Source: an uncultured Christensenella sp. (GTDB lineage Bacteria; Bacillota; Clostridia; Christensenellales; Pumilibacteraceae). From it: a stretch of DNA of 21,893 bases. The DNA lies in NCBI GenBank assembly GCA_910578545.1, contig CAJTPT010000001.1, positions 417,581 to 439,473 of the forward strand. The letters are read 5' to 3'. The notes under the pieces were generated by a model. It did no database searches. It was not told the DNA's origin and saw only the letters and a list, made by a program, of their open reading frames with translations. The position numbers and the translations under genes were made by a program. Of this stretch, positions 13,014 through 20,456 are shown one piece after another; the first letter of the stretch is position 1, and every line of letters begins with the position of its first letter.

Positions 13014-14822
13014 TTATGCCGCCGACGGACTGCCCGCGAACTGCGCGTTGTACAGCTCGGCGTAGAAGCCGTTTTTCTCGAGCAATTGCTCGTGGTCGCC
13101 CTGCTCGATTATGTCGCCGTCTTTAAGCACCAATATGACGTCCGCATTCTTGATAGTGGACAGCCTGTGCGCTATTACAAACGACGTTCTGCCCCTGGTC
13201 AGTTCGTCCATTGCCGACTGAATAGCCAGCTCGGTGCGGGTATCGACGTTGCTGGTCGCCTCGTCGAGTATGAGTAACGGCGCGTCCTTTATCATTGCGC
13301 GTGCGATAGTCAACTGCTGTTTTTGCCCCTCGGACAGCTTAGCGCTTTCGCCTATCACCGTGTCGTAGCCGTGCGGCAAGCACTGAATATAGTGCGTAAG
13401 CCCGACCGCCGCGCATACTCTATCCAAATCCTCGTCGGTCACGCCCGTTTTGTTGTACACAAGGTTTTCGCGAATCGTGCCCTCGAACAGCCAAGTGTTT
13501 TGCAGTATCATATCAAACAGGTCGTGAACGTCCTCGCGCCGCATATCCTTAATGGACACGCCGTCGATTTTTATGTCGCCGCTGTTAAGCTCGTAAAAGC
13601 GCATTAACAGATTGACGATAGTCGTTTTGCCCGCGCCTGTCGGGCCGACGATTGCCACTTTTTGCCCTTTCTCGAGGTCGGCGGAAAAGCCGTGAATGAT
13701 TTCCTTGTCGGGCAGATACCCGAAGCGTATATCCTCGAACGTGACGTTGCCCTCGGGCGATTCTATCTTGACGGTCTTGCCCGTTTCGTCCGGCATCTCT
13801 TCGCGATCGATAAGCGCAAACACTCTGCGGCTTGCCGCCGACGCTTGCTGAATAGAGGTCATTGATTGCGCCACCGTGCCGAGCGGTTGGGTAAACAGTC
13901 TGGCGTACATGACGAATTCCAAAAGCGTGGCTATCGAAACGGCTTTGTTGCCGCCGACGATAAACGCGACGCCCACGACGAAGATAAGCACGTACGAAAG
14001 GTTACCGACAAACGTCATTATGGGCATCATCATGCCCGACAAAAACTGGGATTTGCGGTTACTGTCGTAAAGTTTGCCGTTTATCCCGTCAAACTTTTTG
14101 CGCTCGCCCTTTTTGCCGTTGTACGCTTTGACCGCGTCGTGACCTGTAAACACTTCCTCTATCTGACCGTTCATGTCGCCGAGCTGTTGCTGTTTGGCGT
14201 CAAAGTGCTTTTGCGACAGCTTGAGTATTACCGTCATTATGCCGAAGCCCAAAAATGACGACACTATCGTAGTTACCGCAAGCACTGCGTTGACCGTAAA
14301 CATTATAACAAGCACGCCTATAAACTGCACGAGCGACGATATCAGATTGGCGGTGCTCTGGCTGAGCGTTTGGGAAATAGTGTCCACGTCGTTGGTGACG
14401 GTACTCAGTATATCGCCGGTCGTGGTGGTGTCAAAGTAGTTGAGCGGAAGCTTGTTGGTCTTTCTGTTTATATCGCTTCTCAACCGCTTGGACGCGCGCT
14501 GTGTGACGGTAGCCATTATAAACTGCTGACCGTACGACAAAATAGCGCCTGCGCCGTAAATGATAAGCAGCGTTATACACAGCTCGATAACAGCTTTCAT
14601 GTTTATACCGACGGCAATATTTTTTTGTATCTCGTCTATAAGGTCGCCCAACCCGGACGGTCCGATTATAGTACAGACCGCGCCGCCGACCGCAAGCGCT
14701 ATCGCCGTGATTATTGCGGGCAAATATCCCTTGCAGTATTTAAGAAGCTTTCCGAACGACTTAAAATCCGCTTTTTCTTTGGGTCCCGTTCTTCTCGGGC
14801 CTCTCATCATAGGGGGTGGCAT
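13014..14822 (-). CDS. heterodimeric ABC exporter half B (canonical catalytic site)
   Basis: A 602-aa ABC half-transporter with six membrane helices in residues about 30-330 and an ATPase domain after that. Walker A is GPTGAGKTT (Lys399). The signature is the variant LSEGQ. Walker B is LLILDEATS with an intact catalytic Glu, and the switch His is present in VIAHRLST. Together with half A it forms a BmrCD/TM287-288-type exporter, moving drugs, lipids or other molecules out using ATP. I chose the ATG at 14822, which follows GGAGGAATTATAGT. The upstream frame extension lies inside half A. The N-terminus is a basic, Pro-rich stretch (MPPPMMRGPRRTGPKEK). It starts one base after the stop of half A, so translation is probably coupled. 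The substrate is unknown. Confidence 0.93.
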   Translation of the reverse strand: MPPPMMRGPRRTGPKEKADFKSFGKLLKYCKGYLPAIITAIALAVGGAVCTIIGPSGLGDLIDEIQKNIAVGINMKAVIELCITLLIIYGAGAILSYGQQFIMATVTQRASKRLRSDINRKTNKLPLNYFDTTTTGDILSTVTNDVDTISQTLSQSTANLISSLVQFIGVLVIMFTVNAVLAVTTIVSSFLGFGIMTVILKLSQKHFDAKQQQLGDMNGQIEEVFTGHDAVKAYNGKKGERKKFDGINGKLYDSNRKSQFLSGMMMPIMTFVGNLSYVLIFVVGVAFIVGGNKAVSIATLLEFVMYARLFTQPLGTVAQSMTSIQQASAASRRVFALIDREEMPDETGKTVKIESPEGNVTFEDIRFGYLPDKEIIHGFSADLEKGQKVAIVGPTGAGKTTIVNLLMRFYELNSGDIKIDGVSIKDMRREDVHDLFDMILQNTWLFEGTIRENLVYNKTGVTDEDLDRVCAAVGLTHYIQCLPHGYDTVIGESAKLSEGQKQQLTIARAMIKDAPLLILDEATSNVDTRTELAIQSAMDELTRGRTSFVIAHRLSTIKNADVILVLKDGDIIEQGDHEQLLEKNGFYAELYNAQFAGSPSAA

Positions 14823-14823
14823 A

Positions 14824-16578
14824 CTATAATTCCTCCTTCGACAATTGCGACAGCGCAATTTCTTTATAGGTCGGGCAAGATTCGAGCAGTTCCCTGTGCT
14901 TGCCCATACCGACAATCTTACCATTGTCGAGCACGATTATTTTGTCCGCGTTCATAATAGTGCCTATGCGTTGCGCAACGATTATACTCGTAACGCCGTT
15001 TAGCCGCTCTTTAATGTTTTTGCGCACAAGCATATCCGTCTTGTAGTCGAGCGCCGAAAAAGTATCGTCGAATATCAATAGGTCGCCGCCCTTGTACACT
15101 GCGCGCGCAATGGACAAACGCTGTTTTTGCCCGCCAGAAAAGTTGGTGCCGTTTTGCGCAACGGGTGCATGCACGCCCTCTTCCAGTCCGTTTACAAACT
15201 CGGCCGCGCAAGCGATCTCCAGCGCGTCGTTAAGCCGCGCTTCGTCCACTTCGTCCGCGCCGTAGGTGACGTTGCTTTGGATATCGCCCATAAACAGCAC
15301 CGCGCGCTGGGAAGCAAGCGCAATGCTTCCGCGCAGTACTTCCTCGTCGTAGTCTTTTACGTTGACGCCGTTAAACAGCACCTCGCCCTCATCCACGTCG
15401 TAAAACCGCTCTATAAGATTGACAATAGTCGATTTACCGCTACCGGTCGCGCCTATAAACGCAACCGTTTCGCCGCGACCGACGGTAAACGATATATCGG
15501 ACACCGTTTTGCCATCGCCGTGGTCGTACGCAAAGCTTACGCCCTTCATTTCGATCACGGGCACGCCGTCCGCACGATCGACCGTCTTTACCTTGCCGCT
15601 ACGCACGGAACGCCGCGTTCCCAAAACGTCCGCTATGCGCTTGCCCGAAACCAAACACCGCGGCATTATCATAAATATCATGATGAGCAGCATAAACGCC
15701 ATTACCACCTGCATGGCGTACTGCGTAAACACCGACATGTTACCGAGCAGTCGCGCGCGTTCGGGTATGCCTGACGCGTCGTTGATAAGTATGGCTCCTA
15801 TCCAATACACGGCGAGCATAAGCCCGTTCAGGCACGTTTGAATGACGGGCATCATAAGTCCCATGCCGCGCGAAGTGAATAGTTGCGTGCGCTTGACTTC
15901 CTCGTTGACCTTTTCAAACTTTTCGGCCTGATATTCCTCGGCGTTGAACGCACGCACAACGCGCACGCCCGTAATGTTTTCGCGCATGGAATTGTTCAGC
16001 CCGTCGGTCAGCTTTTGCATGCGTCTGATTTTGGGATAGCACAGTCCGACGATCATGCCGACGATAACTACGATAACCACTACGACTATCACCGTCGCGA
16101 TCGTCCATTCCACCGCCGATTCGGATATCTTACATATCGACCAAACCGCGAGCACGGGCGCCTTGATAAGCATTTGCAAACCCATTGCAACAAAGTTTTG
16201 AAGCTGTACCACGTCGTTGGTCGTGCGGGTTATTAAGCTCGGCGTGCCGAACTTGTTTATCTCCGCCGCCGAAAACGACGTTACGCGATCGAACATCGCT
16301 TTGCGCAACGTCTTGGCAAAGTTCGCCGCCGTGTGCGCAGCAAAGTACCCGCACGCTATCGAACACGCCATACTCCCGAACGCGCACAAAAGCATATACC
16401 CGCCGTGTTTCCAAATGGTTTTCATGGTAACGGTGCCGAGCTGAATTTCGATGGTCAACCGTGCCGTGTATTGCGGCATGGTAATATCGCAATACACCTG
16501 CAACACCACAAAGCCCGCGCATATAACTATGTAAATCCAATCGCGCGATCTTAAATATTTGGCTAACAGTCTAAACAC
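14824..16578 (-). CDS. heterodimeric ABC exporter half A (degenerate catalytic site)
   Basis: A 584-aa ABC half-transporter with six helices then an ATPase domain. Walker A is GATGSGKST (Lys382) and the signature is FSGGQ. Walker B reads LLIFDDTFS, with Asp505 where the catalytic Glu should be, and the switch His is Gln536 (VAQR). These are the known marks of the non-hydrolysing subunit in heterodimeric exporters. Its degenerate Walker site faces the LSEGQ of half B, while its good signature completes the site of half B. The start is GTG at 16578, immediately after the TAA of marR, with GGAGGT inside the end of marR. Position in a MarR operon suggests inducible export of a toxic or signalling compound; the substrate is unknown. 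Confidence 0.93.
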   Translation of the reverse strand: MFRLLAKYLRSRDWIYIVICAGFVVLQVYCDITMPQYTARLTIEIQLGTVTMKTIWKHGGYMLLCAFGSMACSIACGYFAAHTAANFAKTLRKAMFDRVTSFSAAEINKFGTPSLITRTTNDVVQLQNFVAMGLQMLIKAPVLAVWSICKISESAVEWTIATVIVVVVIVVIVGMIVGLCYPKIRRMQKLTDGLNNSMRENITGVRVVRAFNAEEYQAEKFEKVNEEVKRTQLFTSRGMGLMMPVIQTCLNGLMLAVYWIGAILINDASGIPERARLLGNMSVFTQYAMQVVMAFMLLIMIFMIMPRCLVSGKRIADVLGTRRSVRSGKVKTVDRADGVPVIEMKGVSFAYDHGDGKTVSDISFTVGRGETVAFIGATGSGKSTIVNLIERFYDVDEGEVLFNGVNVKDYDEEVLRGSIALASQRAVLFMGDIQSNVTYGADEVDEARLNDALEIACAAEFVNGLEEGVHAPVAQNGTNFSGGQKQRLSIARAVYKGGDLLIFDDTFSALDYKTDMLVRKNIKERLNGVTSIIVAQRIGTIMNADKIIVLDNGKIVGMGKHRELLESCPTYKEIALSQLSKEEL

Positions 16579-17016
16579 TTAATCTACCTCCTCATATCTT
16601 TTTTGCAGCGCATGCGATATACGCTCGGCAATTCGCAAAAACTCTTGTAAATCGTCGTCGCCCACCGTTTCGAATAGGTATTCGGCTAACGCAAGCAGCT
16701 CGTCGTCTACCTTATTAAGCTCAGCCTTGCCCGCTTCGGTTATGCTTACCACAACCTTTCGCTTATCGCCATTCGACGGGTGCCGCACGACAAAACCTTT
16801 TTGTTCCATGCAGTTCAGCACGGCGGCAACGCGCGGCGTGCTAACGCCCATAAACTTGGCTATGTCGCCCGCAAGCACCTCGGCGGTCGCTCCGTCCACG
16901 TACCTAAGTATAGGGTGCATTCCGCGCACGTTCCCGTCCATGCTCTTAAACAAAGGTCGCGGGTGCGCGCCGAAAAATCTCTTTAAAAATTGTCGTGCTT
17001 TTTCTTGTTTTTCCAT
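16579..17016 (-). CDS. MarR-family transcriptional regulator
   Basis: A 145-aa winged-helix regulator. The helix-turn-helix lies in VLAGDIAKFMGVSTPRVAAV, followed by the wing GDKRKVVVSITEAG with the MarR-type Asp-Lys-Arg. Dimerising helices lie at both ends. I chose the ATG at 17016, which follows TTAGGTAA. An in-frame ATG at 17037 lies inside the operator and would leave almost no leader. The gene is first in an operon with the two ABC exporter halves and luxS. A 28-bp palindrome at the transcription start implies that it represses its own operon until a ligand, perhaps the exported compound, binds. It has no obvious metal or redox cysteine pattern. Confidence 0.92.
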   Translation of the reverse strand: MEKQEKARQFLKRFFGAHPRPLFKSMDGNVRGMHPILRYVDGATAEVLAGDIAKFMGVSTPRVAAVLNCMEQKGFVVRHPSNGDKRKVVVSITEAGKAELNKVDDELLALAEYLFETVGDDDLQEFLRIAERISHALQKRYEEVD

Positions 17017-17026
17017 AATAAAATTA

Positions 17027-17054
17027 CCTAACAGCATTAGCTAATACTGTTAGG
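17027..17054 (-). promoter_or_regulatory. palindromic operator of the marR-ABC-luxS operon
   Basis: CCTAACAG (17027-17034) and CTGTTAGG (17047-17054) flank the palindrome ATTAGCTAAT. Only one base pair of the 28 breaks symmetry. It begins 2 bases after the -10 box and covers the expected start site, ideal for autorepression by MarR. Confidence 0.85.
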
Positions 17055-17055
17055 C

Positions 17056-17084
17056 ATTATAACAATGTATATTCGATATGTCAA
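17056..17084 (-). promoter_or_regulatory. sigma-A promoter of the marR-ABC-ABC-luxS operon
   Basis: On the minus strand TTGACA (17084-17079) and TATAAT (17061-17056) are separated by exactly 17 bp: a full-consensus promoter that would be strong when not repressed. Confidence 0.88.
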
Positions 17085-17130
17085 GCGTTTTAGCACGAAT
17101 TTACATCAATTCGTAGCGGCGGCGCGGCGC

Positions 17131-17170
17131 AATTTATTATTACCGCGTAGCGGTCAATAAATTCCGAATT
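17131..17170. repeat. hairpin repeat downstream of iscU (copy 1)
   Basis: TTACCGCGTAGCGGTCAATA and the following AATTCCGAATT (17140-17170) form a unit whose relative lies inverted at 17636-17672. Locally AATTTATT and AATAAATT (17131-17138, 17156-17163) and ACCGC/GCGGT make an imperfect 33-bp palindrome. It follows the iscU stop but has no T-run, so it is at best a weak terminator. Confidence 0.45.
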
Positions 17171-17181
17171 GTAAGTTAATT

Positions 17182-17619
17182 TTATTCGTGCGCGTGCGGG
17201 TCGTCGTCATGATCGTATGCGGGGAACATAGCCGGGTCGTATTGTATGCCGTTGCGGTCGTAGTAGTCCTTGATCGCGGCGCGGATAGACTGTTCGGCGA
17301 GCACCGAGCAGTGAAGCTTGTGCGCGGGCAGACCGTCGAGCGCTTCCGCCACCGCCTTGTTGGTAAGCTCGAGCGCCTGTTCGATCGGCTTACCTTTTAT
17401 CATCTCGGTCGCCATGGATGACGACGCGATCGCACTGCCGCACCCGAAGGTATTAAACTTGACGTCGACTATTATCCCGTTTTCCACCTTGATATAAACC
17501 TTCATAATGTCGCCGCAACGCGCGTTGCCTACCTCGCCCACTCCGTCGGCGTCGTCTATCTTTCCTACGTTGCGGGGATTGCGGAAATGATCCATTACTT
17601 TTTCGCTGTACAGTGCCAT
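17182..17619 (-). CDS. iscU: Fe-S cluster assembly scaffold IscU (NifU N-terminal type)
   Basis: A 145-aa scaffold protein on which [2Fe-2S] or [4Fe-4S] clusters are built from sulfur delivered by cysteine desulfurase. The three cluster-ligand cysteines are present: ARCGD (Cys35), FGCGSA (Cys60) and LHCSVLAE (Cys104), with the usual Asp after the first Cys motif. The N-terminus YSEKVMDHFRNPRNVG is typical. The C-terminus is an acidic, His-rich tail (YDHDDDPHAHE), which is unusual and might bind metal. I chose the ATG at 17619 after AAGGAGAACATC. The open frame runs farther upstream but only through spacer. It lies 155 nt downstream of iscS. A TATAAT at 17682-17677 could give it some independent transcription, but its -35 is poor. 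Confidence 0.95.
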   Translation of the reverse strand: MALYSEKVMDHFRNPRNVGKIDDADGVGEVGNARCGDIMKVYIKVENGIIVDVKFNTFGCGSAIASSSMATEMIKGKPIEQALELTNKAVAEALDGLPAHKLHCSVLAEQSIRAAIKDYYDRNGIQYDPAMFPAYDHDDDPHAHE

Positions 17620-17635
17620 GATGTTCTCCTTGTTT

Positions 17636-17672
17636 AATTCGGAATTCAGAATTTTTAACCGCTGCGCGGTAA
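17636..17672. repeat. hairpin repeat upstream of iscU (copy 2, inverted)
   Basis: Read on the minus strand, this copy starts TTACCGCGCAGCGGTTAA and ends CCGAATT, matching the unit at 17140-17170 in opposite orientation, so iscU is bracketed by the pair. The 155-nt iscS-iscU spacer also has a 6-bp hairpin ACGCGA/TCGCGT at 17707-17724. Confidence 0.4.
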
Positions 17673-17774
17673 CTTTATTATATCCGATGTTTGTAATGCT
17701 GAACGCACGCGAAGCGTCTCGCGTAACCAAGCGGGCGGTGCAGTCGTAGCCCGTATCCTGTGATAAATGCGCGT

Positions 17775-18983
17775 TCAAAGTAAATGCGGTTTTTCTCCTT
17801 TCTCGAGCGCTTCCCACACGGGCGACATGTTGCGAAGATACTCGACTACCTCGGGCACGCATTTGACTATATAGTCCGCGTCGGCTTTGGTGTTGTCCTC
17901 GGACAGCGTTATTCTAAGACTGCCGTGCGCCACCTCGTGCGGCAACCCGAGCGATAGAAGCACATGCGACGGATCGAGCGAGCCCGACGTGCATGCCGAG
18001 CCGCTCGACGCGCAAATGCCCTTGTCGTCCAACAGTAGCAGCAGGCTTTCGCCCTCTATGCCCTCGAAGCAGATATTGACGTTGCCGGGCAGGCGCTTAG
18101 TCCTGTCGCCGTTAAGCTTTGAGTGCGGGATTTTAGTCAGGCCGTCGATTATTTTGTCGCGAAGTACCGCGATTTTTTTTGCGCGCGCTTCCATACCGTC
18201 GCACGCCTCGTCGAGCGCCGCCGCCATGGAAACTATTGCGGCGAGGTTTTCCGTGCCCGCGCGCCTGCCGCGCTCCTGCGCTCCGCCCTCGATAAACGCG
18301 GAAAGCGGCACGCCCTTGCGCACGTACAGCGCGCCCGCGCCTTTTGCGCCGTGAAATTTGTGCGCCGATAGCGACAGCATGTCTATATTCATTGCACGAA
18401 CGTCTACGGGAACATGCCCTACGGCTTGCACCGCGTCGGTGTGAAATATGACCTTTTTCTCGCGGCAGATCGCGCCGATCTCCGCAATGGGCTGGATAGT
18501 GCCTATCTCGTTATTGGCAAACATTATCGTAGCAAGCGCCGTGTCCGGCCTTATCGCCGCCGCTACCTGCTCGGGCATAACGATACCGTTTTCGTGCACG
18601 TCGAGATATGTCACCTCGTACCCCTCGCGCTCTAACTTTTTGAGCGTGTGAAGCACTGCGTGGTGCTCGAACGCCGTCGATACGATATGCTTTTTCCCGA
18701 ACCGCGCTCCGTTTGCCGCCGCCGACCGAATAGCCTGGTTGTCCGCTTCGCTACCGCCCGACGTAAAATATATTTCGTTGGGGTTGGCCGCGTTAAGCCG
18801 CGCCGCAATACGGGACCGCGCGTCCTCGAGCGCTTCCTTTGCCGCCTGCCCTACCGCGTGCAAGGACGACGGATTGCCGTACACCCCTTGCAGGTACGGA
18901 AGCATTGCCTTTACCGCCGCGTCGCTCATAGCCGTAGTAGCGGCGTTATCTACGTATACCGTTTTTTTACAAGCAGTATTCAC
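17775..18983 (-). CDS. iscS: cysteine desulfurase (IscS/NifS, class V aminotransferase fold)
   Basis: A PLP enzyme of about 402 aa that converts cysteine to alanine and passes the sulfur as a persulfide, here most likely to IscU encoded next. YVDNAATTAM opens the fold, TSGGSEADN and EHHAVL are cofactor-binding blocks, and HTDAVQAVGH contains the PLP-stacking region. SAHKFHGAKGAG carries the Schiff-base Lys (about 209), and SSGSACTSGS carries the catalytic persulfide Cys (about 331) on a loop of group I length. The start is uncertain. GTG at 18983 has AAGGAG 14 nt upstream, a longish spacing. A TTG at 19007 would overlap that site and lacks its own. Transcription comes from the consensus promoter at 19070-19098 with a palindrome downstream of it. 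No iscR or iscA is nearby. Confidence 0.94.
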   Translation of the reverse strand: MNTACKKTVYVDNAATTAMSDAAVKAMLPYLQGVYGNPSSLHAVGQAAKEALEDARSRIAARLNAANPNEIYFTSGGSEADNQAIRSAAANGARFGKKHIVSTAFEHHAVLHTLKKLEREGYEVTYLDVHENGIVMPEQVAAAIRPDTALATIMFANNEIGTIQPIAEIGAICREKKVIFHTDAVQAVGHVPVDVRAMNIDMLSLSAHKFHGAKGAGALYVRKGVPLSAFIEGGAQERGRRAGTENLAAIVSMAAALDEACDGMEARAKKIAVLRDKIIDGLTKIPHSKLNGDRTKRLPGNVNICFEGIEGESLLLLLDDKGICASSGSACTSGSLDPSHVLLSLGLPHEVAHGSLRITLSEDNTKADADYIVKCVPEVVEYLRNMSPVWEALEKGEKPHLL

Positions 18984-19030
18984 TGTTGTTTTGTAATCTC
19001 CTTGCAAACGTATTTAAATGCGCTTTGAAA

Positions 19031-19059
19031 TTAATTCCTATTAATTTAGTATGAATTAA
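19031..19059 (-). promoter_or_regulatory. palindromic operator candidate for iscS-iscU
   Basis: TTAATTC (19031-19037) and GAATTAA (19053-19059) flank a further symmetric AT-rich core. In the 29-bp site only two of fourteen pairs mismatch. It lies about 4-32 bases after the predicted start. An Rrf2-family (IscR- or CymR-type) repressor would be the natural guess; no such gene is in the window. Confidence 0.55.
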
Positions 19060-19069
19060 CTACCTTATA

Positions 19070-19098
19070 ATTATAAGCCACGGCGATATATTTGTCAA
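19070..19098 (-). promoter_or_regulatory. sigma-A promoter of iscS-iscU
   Basis: On the minus strand TTGACA (19098-19093) and TATAAT (19075-19070) are spaced by exactly 17 bp. The start is expected near 19063, giving a leader of about 80 nt. Confidence 0.85.
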
Positions 19099-19140
19099 AT
19101 AATTTGAGTCGGTTTTTAATATTTGCAAGCAACATTTTAT

Positions 19141-19186
19141 GGCACAAAAAAACCTCGCTCCTATCGGAACGAGGTTTTTTTGTGCC
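19141..19186 (-). terminator. intrinsic terminator of the 72-aa membrane-protein gene
   Basis: A perfect 17-bp stem (19141-19157 with 19170-19186) contains a seven-A/seven-T block. The hairpin begins directly after the stop codon. It can act on either strand. It isolates this unit from the iscS promoter beyond. Confidence 0.92.
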
Positions 19187-19187
19187 A

Positions 19188-19406
19188 TTAGACCGGAAGC
19201 AAACGAAGAATGTGTTTGCTGACAATCATGAGAATGATGTCGCAAATCCAGATGATGTTCCAACCGAATATCAAACGAATGATACCGGCAACGATCTTTC
19301 CGTCGCTAAAGCGCGTAATGAATCCCAATACCCACGAAGTAACGGGGATAATTGCAAGGATTACGCTAACGATGTACGGAAGTCCGAAGTAATCGCTCTT
19401 TGCCAT
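19188..19406 (-). CDS. small membrane protein, 72 aa, unknown function
   Basis: A short hydrophobic protein with two likely membrane helices (about 9-31 and 40-62) joined by a polar turn, FITRFSDGKIV. The ends are basic. I do not recognise a characterised family; its size and two-helix layout recall small Pmp3/YqaE-like proteins, but the key residues do not clearly match. It looks real: the ATG at 19406 follows AAAAAGGAGTTGGAACC, a perfect promoter lies upstream and a very strong terminator begins right after the stop. It is a single-gene transcription unit between the isc genes and the lipoprotein gene, with no functional hint from its neighbours. Confidence 0.8.
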   Translation of the reverse strand: MAKSDYFGLPYIVSVILAIIPVTSWVLGFITRFSDGKIVAGIIRLIFGWNIIWICDIILMIVSKHILRLLPV

Positions 19407-19441
19407 GGTTCCAACTCCTTTTTAGTTTTTTTTGTGTTTTC

Positions 19442-19470
19442 ATTATACTATTTATATGCCGGGGTGTCAA
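19442..19470 (-). promoter_or_regulatory. sigma-A promoter of the 72-aa membrane-protein gene
   Basis: On the minus strand TTGACA (19470-19465) and TATAAT (19447-19442) are spaced by exactly 17 bp, about 36 bases upstream of the ATG. No terminator is seen between the lipoprotein stop at 19519 and this promoter. Confidence 0.85.
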
Positions 19471-19518
19471 GTATATTTCCGAATTTTGTTATAAGCATAT
19501 TAATCATCGAATTTTCCG

Positions 19519-20298
19519 CTATATCGCCTCGTCCTTTACGTCGGGGATCTCTATGACCGTCGTGCCGTAATCGGTAAATCCGTATACAACGTGTTGGTAA
19601 TCGTTGTCCTCGTCGGGTTGGTAATACCCGGAGTCGGGATCGTCTATACCCGTATCTTTGTAATCGAACACAAGCGTTTTGACCCTGCCGTTCTCAAACG
19701 TAACGGAAACGTTCTTGTACTCGTCGTACCCGTCGCGGAAAATTGCGGCGGTATATTTGCCGTCGGCATAGGTGAACTCCGCATATTTATCGGCAAACAT
19801 TGTAAACTCATCTATAGTCTTTAAATACCACTTTTCGTATCGCTCGTCGGTAAAATCCTCGAGCACGCGCTTGTTCCATTCGTCGGCGACCGTTCCTCCG
19901 ACGTAATTGTTGAATTCGTAATAAACTCCGTCGATTTTTGCCGTAAAGCTCGCATAAGGTTCGTCAAAGTCGTAAATCAGTTTATTTGCGTAGTCGAACT
20001 TTGTAATCATGGACTCGCCCACGGACGGATCGTTCAAAAGCGTTGCGTCCAACGCGATCGTGCAGTTTTTAAACGCTTCCACGCCGAACGCCGCTCCCCA
20101 CTGCTCGGCTGTGACCTGCGCGGAGACTTGCTCGCCTCCCGGCTTTTCGCTGTCTCCCGGTTTTTCGCCGTCGCCTATATCGGAAATCGGCGGTTTGGTT
20201 TCCGTGCCGTCGTCGTTACCGCACGACACAAGTCCCATTGTAGGCAAAACAAGCGCAGTCGCAAGCAACAATGCCGCGATTTTCTTTTTTAAACTCAT
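19519..20298 (-). CDS. lipoprotein of unknown function
   Basis: A 259-aa secreted lipoprotein. The N-terminus MSLKKKIAALLLATALVL is a signal peptide and LVSC gives the lipobox, with Cys26 as the lipidated residue. A flexible linker rich in Gly, Glu, Lys and Pro (about 27-56, with GEKPGDSEKPGGE) is followed by a compact domain of about 200 residues rich in Tyr, Phe and acidic residues. No cysteines or catalytic motifs stand out. The ATG at 20298 follows AAAAGGAGGG. Its own consensus promoter lies upstream, and it is divergent from the GH3 gene. It may be an envelope or binding protein. I cannot name a family. Confidence 0.85.
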   Translation of the reverse strand: MSLKKKIAALLLATALVLPTMGLVSCGNDDGTETKPPISDIGDGEKPGDSEKPGGEQVSAQVTAEQWGAAFGVEAFKNCTIALDATLLNDPSVGESMITKFDYANKLIYDFDEPYASFTAKIDGVYYEFNNYVGGTVADEWNKRVLEDFTDERYEKWYLKTIDEFTMFADKYAEFTYADGKYTAAIFRDGYDEYKNVSVTFENGRVKTLVFDYKDTGIDDPDSGYYQPDEDNDYQHVVYGFTDYGTTVIEIPDVKDEAI

Positions 20299-20337
20299 AC
20301 CAATACCCTCCTTTTTTGGTCAATCATATTATTTACT

Positions 20338-20366
20338 ATTATATCGCTATTCCGACAAAATGTCAA
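20338..20366 (-). promoter_or_regulatory. sigma-A promoter of the lipoprotein gene
   Basis: On the minus strand TTGACA (20366-20361) and TATAAT (20343-20338) are spaced by exactly 17 bp, divergent from the GH3 promoter with 52 bp between their -35 boxes. Confidence 0.85.
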
Positions 20367-20418
20367 GCGCGGAACTATGTCAGGCACGCTTAATTGATGA
20401 TTCCCGACAGGTTTGCTC

Positions 20419-20447
20419 TTGACAGTACACGCCGCATATGGTATACT
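20419..20447 (+). promoter_or_regulatory. sigma-A promoter of the GH3 gene
   Basis: TTGACA (20419-20424) and TATACT (20442-20447) are spaced by 17 bp, with TGG before the -10. The ATG begins only 9 nt after the -10 box, so the mRNA should have a leader of just a few bases. Confidence 0.82.
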
Positions 20448-20456
20448 AAAGTCGAA

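Noticed and set aside
14823..14924. 34-codon upstream extension of ABC half B
   Set aside because: It overlaps the coding end of half A in another frame. The ATG at 14822 has GGAGGA and sits one base after the stop of half A.
17620..17862. Upstream extension of the iscU frame by 81 codons
   Set aside because: IscU homology begins at the ATG at 17619, which has AAGGAGA. The extension overlaps the end of iscS and spacer hairpins.
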